Shown here: piece by piece, positions 18,337 to 27,653 of the stretch
How the letters are laid out: each line of letters opens with the position of its first letter
Numbering within the stretch: position 1 is the stretch's first letter
Assembly (NCBI GenBank): GCA_028280715.1
Contig: JANQLG010000023.1
Location: forward strand, 152,061-216,060
Length of the DNA stretch: 64,000 bases
From: Spongiibacteraceae bacterium
GTDB lineage: Bacteria > Pseudomonadota > Gammaproteobacteria > Pseudomonadales > Dasaniaceae
Direction of reading: 5' to 3'
The notes under the pieces: generated by a model
The model's database searches: none
Told to the model about the DNA's origin: nothing
Seen by the model: the letters and a program-made list of their open reading frames with translations, nothing else
Program-made: the position numbers and the translations under genes

Positions 18337-18979
18337 TTTTTTAAATAGAGTAACAAATACATCAAAGTTAAATAACGGTTTTACTTTGGTTGAAGTACTG
18401 GTGGCTATGGCTATCACAGCGTTTGTTGCATTGCTGGGATACAATGGTTTAAGTGCCGCCATCGACGCATCAGAAAGCCAGCAGGTGCAGTCTGAACGCA
18501 TAGCCAAAATTCAGTTGCCACTGAGTGTGCTGGAGCGGGATATTCGCTATGCCGTTAACCGTCCTATAAAGGATGAATATGGTGATATGCAATCAGCATT
18601 TAGTGGTGGTGAGTTTAATGATTACTTGCTGGAGTTGACACGTGCCGACTGGTTGAATCCCCGCGATTTACCCAGAGGTGAATTGCAACGGGTAAGATAT
18701 CGATTGGAAGATGACAAGCTGTGGCGAGAAAGCTGGTCAGTATTGGATAGATTGTCTGAAGAAGACAGTTTGCAGCGAATTCCACTACTGGATGGGATTA
18801 ATTCATTTAACCTGGCATTTCTTGAACCCAGCGAGAGAGGCTCTGTGCAAACTGGGCTGGATGGTCAATGGGCAGAGAGGTGGAATAAATCTGACAGTTT
18901 GCCATTAGCGGTAGAGTTGAAGATAGATATAGAAAATTTTGGAGAGGTTAGGCGTGTTTTCAGCATCGTATCTCCATAA
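18323..18979 (+). CDS. gspJ: Minor pseudopilin GspJ
   Basis: Tip pseudopilin with NNG followed by FTLVEVLVAMAITAFVALLG and a GspJ-type C-terminal domain containing LPLSVLERDIRYAVNRPI. I chose the ATG at 18323, which overlaps gspI by 14 bp, rather than the TTG at 18311. It pairs with GspI and GspK at the pseudopilus tip. Confidence 0.88.
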   Translation: MSPFSFLNRVTNTSKLNNGFTLVEVLVAMAITAFVALLGYNGLSAAIDASESQQVQSERIAKIQLPLSVLERDIRYAVNRPIKDEYGDMQSAFSGGEFNDYLLELTRADWLNPRDLPRGELQRVRYRLEDDKLWRESWSVLDRLSEEDSLQRIPLLDGINSFNLAFLEPSERGSVQTGLDGQWAERWNKSDSLPLAVELKIDIENFGEVRRVFSIVSP

Positions 18980-20105
18980 ATTATCTAGCGCTCAACAACG
19001 TCGATCTCAAGATGGAGCTGCCCTGGTATTGGCATTGGTCATTGTTGTATTGGTGACTATGCTGGCAAGTGGTTTGAGCAGTGATTTTTTGGTTGATATT
19101 AAGCGAGTGGAAAATCAACTTCACAGCCAACAGGCTCATGCTCTAATGCGCGGAGCAGAAGGTATTGCGCGCAGTGTTTTGCAATTGGATTTTTCTGCCA
19201 GTAAAGAGAAGGATCATATTAGTGAAGGGTGGTTAGATCAGAGGCAGGATTTCCCGACAGATTTTGGAATAATTAGTGGGACTGTTTGTGATTTGCAGGG
19301 GCGTTTTAATATTAATAATTTAGCTGCCAGTGCTGCTAATAACCGAAATGACGGGCAACTCAGATATACAGAGAGTCAGGAAATATTTATTCGTTTATTA
19401 CAGACACTGTCACTGGAGACGCCTATAGAGCAGCAACAGGCGGAAGATATTACTAATGCTGTGATTGACTGGGTAGATGGTAACAGTAATACACGATCGA
19501 CTGGTGGAGCCGAAGATTTGTACTACTCAGAACTGGATTTACCTTACCGGCCGGCAAACCGCAATTTTTACAGTGCCAGTGAGCTAAGGTGGGTAAAGGG
19601 TATTACTGCTGAGATATACCAGGCTTTGGAAAGGTACATAGTTGCCTTGCCTGAACCAACTGATATCAATGTGAATACAGCGAGCATTAATGTGTTACGT
19701 AGTTTCAATGAAAATGGGCAGCGACAACCACTCAGTGAAGCTGATGTGCAAAGCGTTATCAGTGAGCGAGATGGTGATTTGCCAACGTCAATTTCATTAG
19801 ATTCGCCAGAAGCTTTAGAAACTTTGGCAAATATGAATTCAGGATTCGATAGTGTAGAAGATTTTGTGCAGTCATTTACTTTTACCGAGTTGCCAAAGCA
19901 GATTCTTGATGTGAAGAGCGATTATTTTTTGCTCGATACACAGGCGTATTTTTTAGATAAAAATTTTCAACTAAGGAGCGTTTTGCATAGGGATACCGAT
20001 GGCAAAGTAACTACCATAGCTCGTTCCAAAAACGGTTGGGTGGGTTGTAGTACGATAGATAATGAAATAGATAGCGTAATAGGTAGTGCAAGAGAAGCTA
20101 GTTAA
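18954..20105 (+). CDS. gspK: Minor pseudopilin GspK
   Basis: Largest tip pseudopilin. The hydrophobic segment GAALVLALVIVVLVTMLAS lacks the Glu at +5, as is usual for GspK, and is followed by a helical domain and a SAM-like region (NINTASINVLRS-type sequence). A strong ribosome binding site GGAGAGG six bases upstream selects the GTG at 18954. The gene overlaps gspJ by 26 bp. Confidence 0.88.
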   Translation: MFSASYLHKLSSAQQRRSQDGAALVLALVIVVLVTMLASGLSSDFLVDIKRVENQLHSQQAHALMRGAEGIARSVLQLDFSASKEKDHISEGWLDQRQDFPTDFGIISGTVCDLQGRFNINNLAASAANNRNDGQLRYTESQEIFIRLLQTLSLETPIEQQQAEDITNAVIDWVDGNSNTRSTGGAEDLYYSELDLPYRPANRNFYSASELRWVKGITAEIYQALERYIVALPEPTDINVNTASINVLRSFNENGQRQPLSEADVQSVISERDGDLPTSISLDSPEALETLANMNSGFDSVEDFVQSFTFTELPKQILDVKSDYFLLDTQAYFLDKNFQLRSVLHRDTDGKVTTIARSKNGWVGCSTIDNEIDSVIGSAREAS

Positions 20106-20133
20106 TATCAACCTATAGAAAAATGAGAAGCAA

Positions 20134-21330
20134 GTGAGTACCACAACACTAGTTAAACAAGCCGGCATAGGAAACTTTGAATGGCTGCGTCTGGATCAAA
20201 GGGCCGATTACACTGTCGGTGATGCCGAGCGCCTTGCCGATTATTGCAAAGAGAATTCTTTGACCTTGGTAATTCCCGCAGAAGCTGTCAGCTTTAAACA
20301 GACAGCTTTTGAAGAACACGAACGCAAATTGCTTAGGCAGACCTTACCCTTTTCACTGGAAGATGATTTGGTAGAGGATGTTGACGATTTGCACTTTGCC
20401 TTGGGTGAAACGGTTGATAATACCGTTAGTGTTGCGATAACAGCTCGCGATAATCTCGAGACATGGCGAGCATTATTTGCCGAAGAGGAGTTGGCGGTTG
20501 AGGCCATAGTTTCAGAACTGCAGTTGTTGCCCTGGCAGGAAAATAGTTGGTGTTTATATATTGATGGAGATCGTTGGCTATTAAGATTTTCCGAGGTAGA
20601 AGGCTTTGCCATGGAAAAAAATATCGCAAAACTTGCCATGCAATTGTTACTTGATGAATCAGAGAACTTGCCCGAGCAGTTAATGGTATATGCCAAAGAT
20701 CAGGACCAAACAACTATTACTGCGCAACTGCCGGAAATGTTAAAGGGTATTGTTGAATGGAAAGAGCAGGATTATTGGCAGATGTTATTGGCAGGTTACC
20801 AACAACCTGACACACACAAAATTAACTTATTGCAGGGCGAATTTGCACTGGGTTTACCCTGGAAGAAGTGGTGGAAACACTGGCGTTTAGCGGCCGTAGT
20901 GCTTGCCTCTGCGGTGGTGCTTAATCTGTTATTTTCAGTGATCACTCTTCAGGTACTTGATAATCGAAATCTTGCCCTGAGAACAGAAATAGAACAAGAG
21001 TACCGCAGCGTTGTGCCCAGGGGCGCAGTTATGGATCCGGTTCGGCAATTGCGTGGACGCATCGGTGATATGCAAGGTGGTAGTGGCCCAGCATTCGTCA
21101 ATCTCTTTGCCGGTATTGCTAAAGCCCTTGTTCAAGTGGAAGGTTTAACTATCCAAAATATTAACTATACAGAAAGGCAATCTGAGCTACGTTTAACCAT
21201 CATTGCAAATAGCTTTGATGATGTTGAAACAGCTCGATCAAATATTGAAAAGTTAGGTCTTACAGCCGAGCTTACCGGTACCAATGCCGATGGCGATAAA
21301 ACCAGAGCGCGCCTGCGTGTTAGAGGCTAA
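20134..21330 (+). CDS. gspL: Type II secretion protein GspL
   Basis: Bitopic inner-membrane protein that recruits GspE. The N-terminal cytoplasmic actin-like domain (about residues 1-235) is followed by one membrane helix (about 250-273, LAAVVLASAVVLNLLFSVI) and a periplasmic ferredoxin-like domain that binds GspM. It starts at a GTG. Cytoplasmic-domain signatures such as RQTLPFSLEDDL fit GspL. Confidence 0.88.
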   Translation: MSTTTLVKQAGIGNFEWLRLDQRADYTVGDAERLADYCKENSLTLVIPAEAVSFKQTAFEEHERKLLRQTLPFSLEDDLVEDVDDLHFALGETVDNTVSVAITARDNLETWRALFAEEELAVEAIVSELQLLPWQENSWCLYIDGDRWLLRFSEVEGFAMEKNIAKLAMQLLLDESENLPEQLMVYAKDQDQTTITAQLPEMLKGIVEWKEQDYWQMLLAGYQQPDTHKINLLQGEFALGLPWKKWWKHWRLAAVVLASAVVLNLLFSVITLQVLDNRNLALRTEIEQEYRSVVPRGAVMDPVRQLRGRIGDMQGGSGPAFVNLFAGIAKALVQVEGLTIQNINYTERQSELRLTIIANSFDDVETARSNIEKLGLTAELTGTNADGDKTRARLRVRG

Positions 21331-21332
21331 TA

Positions 21333-21812
21333 ATGAAGGAATGGTTTAATAATTTAAAACAACGTGAGCAGCTAATCGTGTTGACTGGTAGTGTGGTCGT
21401 CGCTGTTTATTTGTTGTTTGTTTTATTGTGGCGGCCGATGGCCAGTTCGATAGATACGTTGCATCGACAAAATAAAGCTGCAGAAGATACCCTGGCAGAA
21501 GTAAAACAATTAGTAGTGACCTTATCTTCTTTAAATGCTGGTGGCGCATCTCAGCAAAGTGGTTCCGGTGAAAGTTTAACGCGTGTTATCGACAACTCAA
21601 TAAAAAATAATTCGCTGACGATGAGCCGTTTTCAGCCATCATCATCAGGTGACGTTCAGGTCCGCTTCGAAAATTCTTCCTTTAACAATATCCTGGCTTG
21701 GTTACATGATATTGAAATTAATCATGGTGTTGTTGTCAAAGATTTATCAATTAGTCCAGGCTCTGGTAGTGGCATTGTTAATGTCTCGGTCAGATTGAGA
21801 AAGAGTAGTTAG
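21333..21812 (+). CDS. gspM: Type II secretion protein GspM
   Basis: Small inner-membrane partner of GspL, 159 residues: a short cytoplasmic N-terminus (KEWFNNLKQREQ), one membrane helix (about 15-36), a coiled segment and a ferredoxin-like periplasmic domain. It begins 2 bp after gspL. Confidence 0.87.
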   Translation: MKEWFNNLKQREQLIVLTGSVVVAVYLLFVLLWRPMASSIDTLHRQNKAAEDTLAEVKQLVVTLSSLNAGGASQQSGSGESLTRVIDNSIKNNSLTMSRFQPSSSGDVQVRFENSSFNNILAWLHDIEINHGVVVKDLSISPGSGSGIVNVSVRLRKSS

Positions 21813-21818
21813 ATGACC

Positions 21819-21837
21819 AACTGTTTTGATAACAGTT
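21819..21837 (+). terminator. Hairpin between gspM and gspN
   Basis: A perfect 7-bp stem AACTGTT / AACAGTT with a 5-nt loop begins 7 bp after the gspM stop, followed only by TTC. It is probably an attenuator or mRNA-stability element rather than a full terminator. Confidence 0.3.
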
Positions 21838-21874
21838 TTCAGACACAAAGGCTTACAGCACAAAGGCTCATCGT

Positions 21875-22657
21875 ATGAAGTGGTTTTTTGCTACCTTGCT
21901 GGGGCTGTTAATCGTGTTGGTTGTAGTGTTTTTTAATATCCCTGCCTCCGTATTACCCAAGGTTTTAGATGAAGCCGAAGTACGAGGTTTACTGGATACC
22001 AGGGTTGCAAAGCTGACTTTGGGCGAGACCAGTGGCACTTTGTGGAATGGCAGCTCTGATCAGACTACCTTGGAAGTTGATCAAGCTGTGCTGAATTTAG
22101 GCGAGTTGAGTTGGGAGCTGGATTGGCGGTCGCTAATCGATCAGCAGCCTAAACTAATGCTAAAGGCGCAATCTAACGACCTCAATGTTCATGGCAATGT
22201 CATGGTCAATCAACAAATGGAAGTTACTGTGCATGCTGTGGAAGGTCGACTGCCCATCGCGTTGCTGGAACCCTGGTTTCCCATGTTAGTACAAGGGGAC
22301 ATTGCCTTTATTATTGATCATATGGTGGTTGATATCGTAGGCCAGATACAGGCATTGGATGGTGTGTTGAATTTAGAGTATGTAGATTGGTTAGGTGGTG
22401 ATAATGTCATGCCATTGGGCAGTTATATAGCGCAGATGTCATTGGCTGATAATAAAGATGTCTATATCGATCTTTATGACCTTGGAGCTACTTTAGGTAT
22501 TACGGGTTTCTTCCGATTTAATCCTTCAGGTTATCACTTCAATGCATTGCTAGAGCCGAGACAGGGGCTGGCTCCTGAAGTGGCGCAGTCAATTACCTGG
22601 CTGGGGAAAAAGGATGCACAGGGTAATGTTCAAATTAATCAGCGTGGCAGGTTTTAG
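21875..22657 (+). CDS. gspN: Type II secretion protein GspN
   Basis: A 260-residue protein with one N-terminal membrane helix (FFATLLGLLIVLVVVFF) and a beta-rich periplasmic domain carrying the GspN pattern G-L-x-L-G-E-x-x-G-T-L-W-N-G (here LTLGETSGTLWNGSS). GspN is present in only some type II systems and its role is unclear. It is the last gsp gene, starting 62 bp after gspM. Confidence 0.87.
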   Translation: MKWFFATLLGLLIVLVVVFFNIPASVLPKVLDEAEVRGLLDTRVAKLTLGETSGTLWNGSSDQTTLEVDQAVLNLGELSWELDWRSLIDQQPKLMLKAQSNDLNVHGNVMVNQQMEVTVHAVEGRLPIALLEPWFPMLVQGDIAFIIDHMVVDIVGQIQALDGVLNLEYVDWLGGDNVMPLGSYIAQMSLADNKDVYIDLYDLGATLGITGFFRFNPSGYHFNALLEPRQGLAPEVAQSITWLGKKDAQGNVQINQRGRF

Positions 22658-22682
22658 ACTGTTGAGCGGCAAATTTTGTGAA

Positions 22683-23675
22683 GTGAGAATTACTGCCTTG
22701 CGCTTTTTCTGTTACTTGCTCACGGCTTTTTTTCTTCCTTTAGCGCCAGCTTCTGCTGAATGGCATGAGCGGCACCAGCCCATTATGGGTACACGCGTAT
22801 CTGTAGAATTTTGGCATGATAACGCTGATCAGGCTGATCAATTGGCTGCCGCAGTATTTTCCGATATGCGTAGTATTGAAGCGCAATTGAGCCCATATAT
22901 TGAATCCAGTGAGCTCTCTACAGTTAATCAGCAGGCCCACCAATCTTCAGTGGTGATTGAGCAGAATTTTTTTCAATTGTTGGAAAAGAGCCTGTATTTT
23001 TCCCGTATTAGCGATGGAGCTTTCGACATTAGTTTTGCCTCCGTCGGGCGCTTTTATGATTATAGAAAGGAGGTAGCGCCTTCGGATGTACAATTAGAGG
23101 AAAATCTGCCAGCAATCAATTATCAATTAATTCAATTGAATAAAGAGAAATCGTCGATACGCTTTTTACATCCACAGTTAAAAATTGATTTGGGCGGTAT
23201 TGCCAAGGGTTATGCTGTGGATCGGGCTGTTGATCTATTGAAAGAGGCGGGGGTGCAATCGGCGATTGTTTCAGCCGGTGGTGATAGCCGCATTTTAGGC
23301 GATCGACAGGGAACGCCGTGGATGATAGGCGTTCGACATCCTAGGGAAGAGGGTGAATACGTGGTGAGAATTCCTTTATCCAATACTGCAATTTCAACAT
23401 CAGGTGACTACGAGCGTTTTTATCTCGATGGTGAAACGCGTATTCATCATATTTTGGACCCGAAAAGTGGCAAGTCAGCTTCAGAGGTACAGAGTGTCAG
23501 CGTCATGTCGAATATGGCAGTCGATACGGATGCTTTGTCGACGACAGTTTTTGTGATGGGTGTATCGCCTGGGCTTAAGTTGATTAATTCGCTATCCGGT
23601 GTGGACGCTATTATCATCGATGGTGATGGCAAGCTGCATTACTCGGATGGCTTATTAAGGGCTGAGTCACAGTAG
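22683..23675 (+). CDS. apbE: FAD:protein FMN transferase ApbE, exported
   Basis: Mg-dependent enzyme that attaches FMN covalently to Ser/Thr of extracytoplasmic flavoproteins. After a signal peptide (ALRFFCYLLTAFFLPLAPASA) come GTRVSVEFW, the FAD-binding DLGGIAKGYAVDRAVDLL, AGGDSRILG, and the metal site HHILDPKSGKSA with DTDALSTTVFVMG. The GTG at 22683 gives a clean signal peptide, whereas the upstream ATG at 22614 would overlap gspN by 44 bp. No FMN-binding-domain target is obvious in the window. The DUF4266/DUF3570 genes nearby suggest a link (see findings). Confidence 0.9.
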   Translation: MRITALRFFCYLLTAFFLPLAPASAEWHERHQPIMGTRVSVEFWHDNADQADQLAAAVFSDMRSIEAQLSPYIESSELSTVNQQAHQSSVVIEQNFFQLLEKSLYFSRISDGAFDISFASVGRFYDYRKEVAPSDVQLEENLPAINYQLIQLNKEKSSIRFLHPQLKIDLGGIAKGYAVDRAVDLLKEAGVQSAIVSAGGDSRILGDRQGTPWMIGVRHPREEGEYVVRIPLSNTAISTSGDYERFYLDGETRIHHILDPKSGKSASEVQSVSVMSNMAVDTDALSTTVFVMGVSPGLKLINSLSGVDAIIIDGDGKLHYSDGLLRAESQ

Positions 23676-23777
23676 TTTCTGTGATAGACTCCCAGCTTCC
23701 ATGTGATGGGTTGACACGTAATTGTCACCTTAATGCAGTAGAGTCTATAACCTGTTATCCAGGTTGCGAATAGTGCT

Positions 23778-24242
23778 ATGAAATTCAAATCCCCTGTTTT
23801 TGCTGTGCTGTCTCTTATTTTGGTGGGTTGTGTCAGTACCTCTACCCAGGACAAGCAAATCTCTCAAACACCGTCCAAACAGTATTGTGACGAATACGTT
23901 GGTTATTTCATGTGTGTGCAGGATACCGATGAAGATGGAGCGGTTGATCTGATGTATTTTACTGACACCATGGATATTTTTATGATTAAGTCTGCATACA
24001 ATGGACGTGAATATGCCGGTTTAATTTATCATCCCTGTGTACAGCTCATGGATCAGGCCATGGAGAATATCAGTTCAGAGCTGTTGTATGTCAATGATCA
24101 AACGTCTTCCATTCGGAAAACCGCTATTCGATCTCGCCTGATGATGAATTACATGCGCTACTACACCAAAATCAACACCTGTCATAACCCTGAATTGGCA
24201 GAAGGTGACGATTTTGGTGATGAGGATTTTGAAGATTTGTAA
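23778..24242 (+). CDS. Small lipoprotein with EF-hand-like loop
   Basis: A 154-residue protein with lipobox LVGC (cysteine near residue 18), so it is probably anchored in a membrane. A DTDEDGAVDLM stretch resembles a calcium-binding EF-hand loop. Several cysteines (YC, FMC, HPC, TC) could form disulfides, and the tail is acidic. The family is not recognised. It converges with the DUF3570 gene, stops 12 bp apart, and follows apbE by about 100 bp. Confidence 0.7.
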   Translation: MKFKSPVFAVLSLILVGCVSTSTQDKQISQTPSKQYCDEYVGYFMCVQDTDEDGAVDLMYFTDTMDIFMIKSAYNGREYAGLIYHPCVQLMDQAMENISSELLYVNDQTSSIRKTAIRSRLMMNYMRYYTKINTCHNPELAEGDDFGDEDFEDL

Positions 24243-24254
24243 ATGCTTACCCAA

Positions 24255-25394
24255 TTAATACCAAATTGAAAAGAAAAACCGAATCACATCAGCTTCAAAA
24301 CTATAGAGCGGCTCTTCTCCAGGTACTGCAGCTGACTCAGTCAGGTCAGTAAAATTATCATAATCAAACTGGATGTAATCATATTGCAGGGTGATAGCGC
24401 TTTTCTCGATCAAATCGCCACTGCCAATTTTGAACTCATAACTGATGCCGAGACCAATAGTTTGTGATGACATGTCACTGAGTTCTTTGTCTCTGGCGCG
24501 AAAATCCTTTTCATCCTGTGACTGGAAAGCATGTAGATCGCTGTAAAAGAAAGCGCTTTCCTGCTGGTATTGGCGATACGTAAAATCTAAAATCCAGTGC
24601 TCACCAATGGGGTGCGTATATTCCAGCGTAATAGTTTGTGCTTCGATATCCCAATCATCGGTGAAGTGGCGATAATTAACACCAATCGCAGCGCGGTAGG
24701 GCAAATAATACTTCGCTCCTAATGCCGCGGCATCACTAGTACGAGTTCTCGGATAAACTTCTGTTTCGGTGATGTAATTGGTGGCATCGTTTGGATCGAT
24801 AAAACGATAACTACGGTAAGGGTTGTTTAGATAACCTTCTTCAGTAATCGCTTCGTAGTTTAGCGTTAATAATAAATTAGGTGTTGTGACCTGGCTGATG
24901 CCAAAACGGAAACTTTGACGGTCCACTTCATCCTCAAGCGCGTCGTTGCCGTTCTGCATGACTGTGTCAGAACCTGAAGCATAACTCATGGTGATGGTGA
25001 GCAAATCACCGAAGAAATCCTGGCTGATACCAAAGAACATGGTTTCAGCTTCATAATCATTTTCACTACTATTGGTATAACCAGCACTGAGAATCGCTTT
25101 ATCGTAGAGATAATCTGCGCCTACACTGTACTCGGTTCTTTCCTCGGTATATTCACTGGCGCCTGAAGCTTCTACATCAATCGATGCGCTGGTGACACTA
25201 TCGACATAGTAATTCCCGCTGAATGAAACCGTATTGGCAATATCCTTTCTTATCAATAACGATGGCCCATCAATTTTTACGCCGCCGCCCTCATAGCTGT
25301 GATACATCAGGTCGGTACGGTCCTCTGGTAAAACCGCTGCTAATACATTGACGGGTAAAATGGCTAATAGAAAAACGAAGATCTGTTTGTGCAT
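24255..25394 (-). CDS. DUF3570 family outer-membrane-type protein
   Basis: About 379 residues with a signal peptide (IFVFLLAILPVNVLAA) and a long series of amphipathic beta strands ending in an aromatic residue (FFFSIWY), as expected for an outer-membrane barrel. The opening DRTDLMYHSYEGGGVKIDGPSLLIRKD is the DUF3570 signature. It is the last gene of a leftward operon after TlpA-like and DUF4266 genes, the usual neighbourhood for DUF3570. The function is unknown; co-occurrence with ApbE suggests an extracytoplasmic redox role. Start: ATG 25394, with a GTG nine bases upstream. Confidence 0.82.
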   Translation of the reverse strand: MHKQIFVFLLAILPVNVLAAVLPEDRTDLMYHSYEGGGVKIDGPSLLIRKDIANTVSFSGNYYVDSVTSASIDVEASGASEYTEERTEYSVGADYLYDKAILSAGYTNSSENDYEAETMFFGISQDFFGDLLTITMSYASGSDTVMQNGNDALEDEVDRQSFRFGISQVTTPNLLLTLNYEAITEEGYLNNPYRSYRFIDPNDATNYITETEVYPRTRTSDAAALGAKYYLPYRAAIGVNYRHFTDDWDIEAQTITLEYTHPIGEHWILDFTYRQYQQESAFFYSDLHAFQSQDEKDFRARDKELSDMSSQTIGLGISYEFKIGSGDLIEKSAITLQYDYIQFDYDNFTDLTESAAVPGEEPLYSFEADVIRFFFSIWY

Positions 25395-25440
25395 GCAGGT
25401 CACTATTTATTCTTTAAAACACAATTTCTTGTATTGATCT

Positions 25441-25668
25441 TCAGTTACAGCCGCAGCCGCCGCCACCGCCGCCTTCGGCACCCTTGGCGCCTTCACGTGC
25501 CTGATAAACGTGATGCATATAGTTACTTGATACCGGGTCGCGACTTAAGCTCATGATCGGATCAGCTATGTTTTGGCGTTCGTAGGGTTTTACCCAGGGC
25601 TCAATTGTGCAGGCCGAGCAAAGTGATACTAACCCGATAGTGATTATAAGCTGAGGGAGTTTAGTCAT
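25441..25668 (-). CDS. DUF4266 lipoprotein with Gly-rich CGCN C-terminus
   Basis: A 75-residue lipoprotein: signal peptide with lipobox SAC, conserved EPWVKPYERQNLADP-like core (here EPWVKPYERQNIADPIM), the HVYQAREGAKGAEGG segment and a poly-Gly tail ending CGCN. This matches DUF4266, typically encoded next to DUF3570. The two cysteines at the extreme C-terminus could bind a metal or carry a modification. The ribosome binding site is GGGAG. It sits 3 bp after the TlpA-like gene. Confidence 0.82.
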   Translation of the reverse strand: MTKLPQLIITIGLVSLCSACTIEPWVKPYERQNIADPIMSLSRDPVSSNYMHHVYQAREGAKGAEGGGGGGCGCN

Positions 25669-25671
25669 TTT

Positions 25672-26157
25672 TTACTCCCGAATTAATTGCTTAACATGCT
25701 GAGCATATAAGTCTTCATAGCCTGGCTTATAACCACGGTGATGAAAACGCATATTGCCATCGCGGTCGACAATCACGGTCGTTGGCATAGCATCAACATT
25801 ATATTGTTTGCTGACATCGCCGCTGGCATCGTAAAGCACGGGGAAGGTGACGGGGATATCTTTCAGGATTTTGTCAGCCTTGGCTGAATCCTTATCGACA
25901 TTTACGCCTAATACAGTGAAGCCGAGCTTGCTGTATTTGCTGTGCATATCATCCAGTAATGGCATTTCCTGACGACAGGGGCCACACCAGGATGCCCAAA
26001 AATTGATGAGTACAACTTGTCCACGCAGCTCGCCCAGGCGCATATTACTGCCTGCTTTACTTTTCAGTGTGAAATCGGGAGCTGGGCCTTCAATATCTGA
26101 GGCTGCGAAGCTCATTTGGCTAAAAACGAGGGCAATGATGGATAACACTAATTTCAT
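25672..26157 (-). CDS. TlpA/ResA-like periplasmic thioredoxin
   Basis: Exported thiol-disulfide oxidoreductase of 161 residues: signal peptide, PAPDFTLKSKAG, active site WCGPC (residues 57-61) and the cis-proline loop MPTTVIVDRDG. TlpA/ResA relatives reduce haem-binding cysteines of apocytochromes c or other periplasmic disulfides. Lying in an operon headed by a three-CxxCH protein and next to CGCN-tailed DUF4266, it may serve those cysteines. GGAG upstream of the start supports translation. Confidence 0.87.
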   Translation of the reverse strand: MKLVLSIIALVFSQMSFAASDIEGPAPDFTLKSKAGSNMRLGELRGQVVLINFWASWCGPCRQEMPLLDDMHSKYSKLGFTVLGVNVDKDSAKADKILKDIPVTFPVLYDASGDVSKQYNVDAMPTTVIVDRDGNMRFHHRGYKPGYEDLYAQHVKQLIRE

Positions 26158-26198
26158 AATATGGACTCCGGTTTACATTTTTCCAGCATAGCAGTTAA

Positions 26199-26831
26199 CT
26201 AGAAAAACACTGTGATGCCTGTAGTAAATTCAATATTGTGGGTAGTTTGATCCTCGCCAAAGGTGTCGCGATCAAAAACGTGGTCACGCACATCAATATG
26301 CCAGGCAAAGTAGTCAGTCAGTAACAGTCTAAAGCCGGCACCAAGATTGACGGTAAACCAGCTGTCACCGGCAAACTCTGTACTGCCAACACCACCAATC
26401 AAATACACCTGTGAATTAAAGGTATAACGATCCCAGATAAAAATTTCACCGGGCAACATGTTCCAACCGACAGAAAGGTTGTAGTAGGTATAATCCCGGT
26501 CTTCATCATTAAGCAGGGGAGAGCCACCGCTTAATTTTTCAAAGCTGGTTAAATCACCCTGTGCCATACCATAGGCAGCTTCGAAGAAAAAATCTTCGGT
26601 GATGTGGTAGGCAGCTTTAACACCGTACACTTCGCTGCTAGAGAAATCTTCGATACTGATAAAACCTGCAAAAACGCCAATTTCAAAATCTTCAGTATCA
26701 ATGGAGTCGGCAGTAATTTCTCTGCGATCCAGTTCTGGCTCAATAACCGGTGTATTTTCATCCTGAGCATACGCGTTGGCACAGGCGTATAAACAGGGTA
26801 TTAAAAGAAAGCGCTTAGTCCAATTTTCCAT
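26199..26831 (-). CDS. Outer-membrane beta-barrel protein
   Basis: 210 residues with a signal peptide (LLIPCLYACANAYAQ), a charged linker, then an eight-stranded-barrel-like pattern (FEIGVFAGFISIEDF, YTYYNLSVGWNMLPGE, FTVNLGAGFRLLL) ending in aromatic FF. It resembles the myxobacterial-type outer membrane beta-barrel family associated with Glt-like machines. Its start overlaps the upstream beta-barrel gene by 31 bp, so the two barrels are translationally coupled. Confidence 0.78.
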   Translation of the reverse strand: MENWTKRFLLIPCLYACANAYAQDENTPVIEPELDRREITADSIDTEDFEIGVFAGFISIEDFSSSEVYGVKAAYHITEDFFFEAAYGMAQGDLTSFEKLSGGSPLLNDEDRDYTYYNLSVGWNMLPGEIFIWDRYTFNSQVYLIGGVGSTEFAGDSWFTVNLGAGFRLLLTDYFAWHIDVRDHVFDRDTFGEDQTTHNIEFTTGITVFF

Positions 26832-27595
26832 TCTTCTACTTCTATATCGTCATCACGGTTAGTCAAAATAGTGTGTTGTTTGTATTGCACTCTAACTAAA
26901 AAACGGCTGCTTAAGTAAACTCTTATACCTGCACCTACCACTAATACATCATCTTCTCTGTCTTCAGTTTGTACTATGGTAGACCGTGGATCGGTTTTTC
27001 GCACACCGCCACCCAAAGTAAAAAAGGGTGAATATCGCGTATCGGGAAAAGGTTGGTGTACCAGATTTAAAGTCGCGCTTTGTCCCGATGAAAAACTGCC
27101 GAAATTTTCAGATAACTCAACCTCCAGCGAAAGATTACGGGTAAAGTGAAAACCTGTATAACCCGAAATCACATCACTGCCGCCAAAATCTCCGAGCATA
27201 ATGCCCATTTCCCACCGGCGATCGGAAAAATTTTCTAACTGCGGAAAATTCAAGGCCAATGGCTGGCCATATTCATCCTCAGCTTTAGCGATACTACTGA
27301 CACGAACCCAGCCCTCTTTGGTATTACTGCCAGGGATAGGGTTGCCGTCACGGTCTACATCCATTGGCCCACGTGGCATGGTGCGAACCTTAATCCAGCT
27401 GGTACGTTGCTTTAACAGCTCAACCTTTTCACCGCGCTCCGCAACATAAAACACTGGGTAGCCACGGCCCGGACCCGTGTGCATCTCAACAAAGGCCTCG
27501 GCAATAACGGCTACCGGTGGATTATCGTCCGCATAAAGGCCTGAAGAAAATAGCAGCAATACCAACAGCCAAAAACGTGTTAAATAATGCGTCAT
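26801..27595 (-). CDS. SH3b-domain outer-membrane beta-barrel protein
   Basis: 264 residues: signal peptide, a bacterial SH3 domain (about residues 28-105, FVEMHTGPGRGYPVFYVAERG to EGWVRVSS), then a barrel domain (about 130-264) ending LSAFF. The SH3b part may bind peptidoglycan, tying the barrel to the wall. It follows the large haem lipoprotein gene by 58 bp and precedes a second barrel gene in the same leftward operon. Confidence 0.8.
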   Translation of the reverse strand: MTHYLTRFWLLVLLLFSSGLYADDNPPVAVIAEAFVEMHTGPGRGYPVFYVAERGEKVELLKQRTSWIKVRTMPRGPMDVDRDGNPIPGSNTKEGWVRVSSIAKAEDEYGQPLALNFPQLENFSDRRWEMGIMLGDFGGSDVISGYTGFHFTRNLSLEVELSENFGSFSSGQSATLNLVHQPFPDTRYSPFFTLGGGVRKTDPRSTIVQTEDREDDVLVVGAGIRVYLSSRFLVRVQYKQHTILTNRDDDIEVEEWKIGLSAFF

Positions 27596-27653
27596 TAGAA
27601 ATTATGTTCTCAGCTGTTTCCCAGTGGTCGAAAATTGTTATTAACTATAGTCG

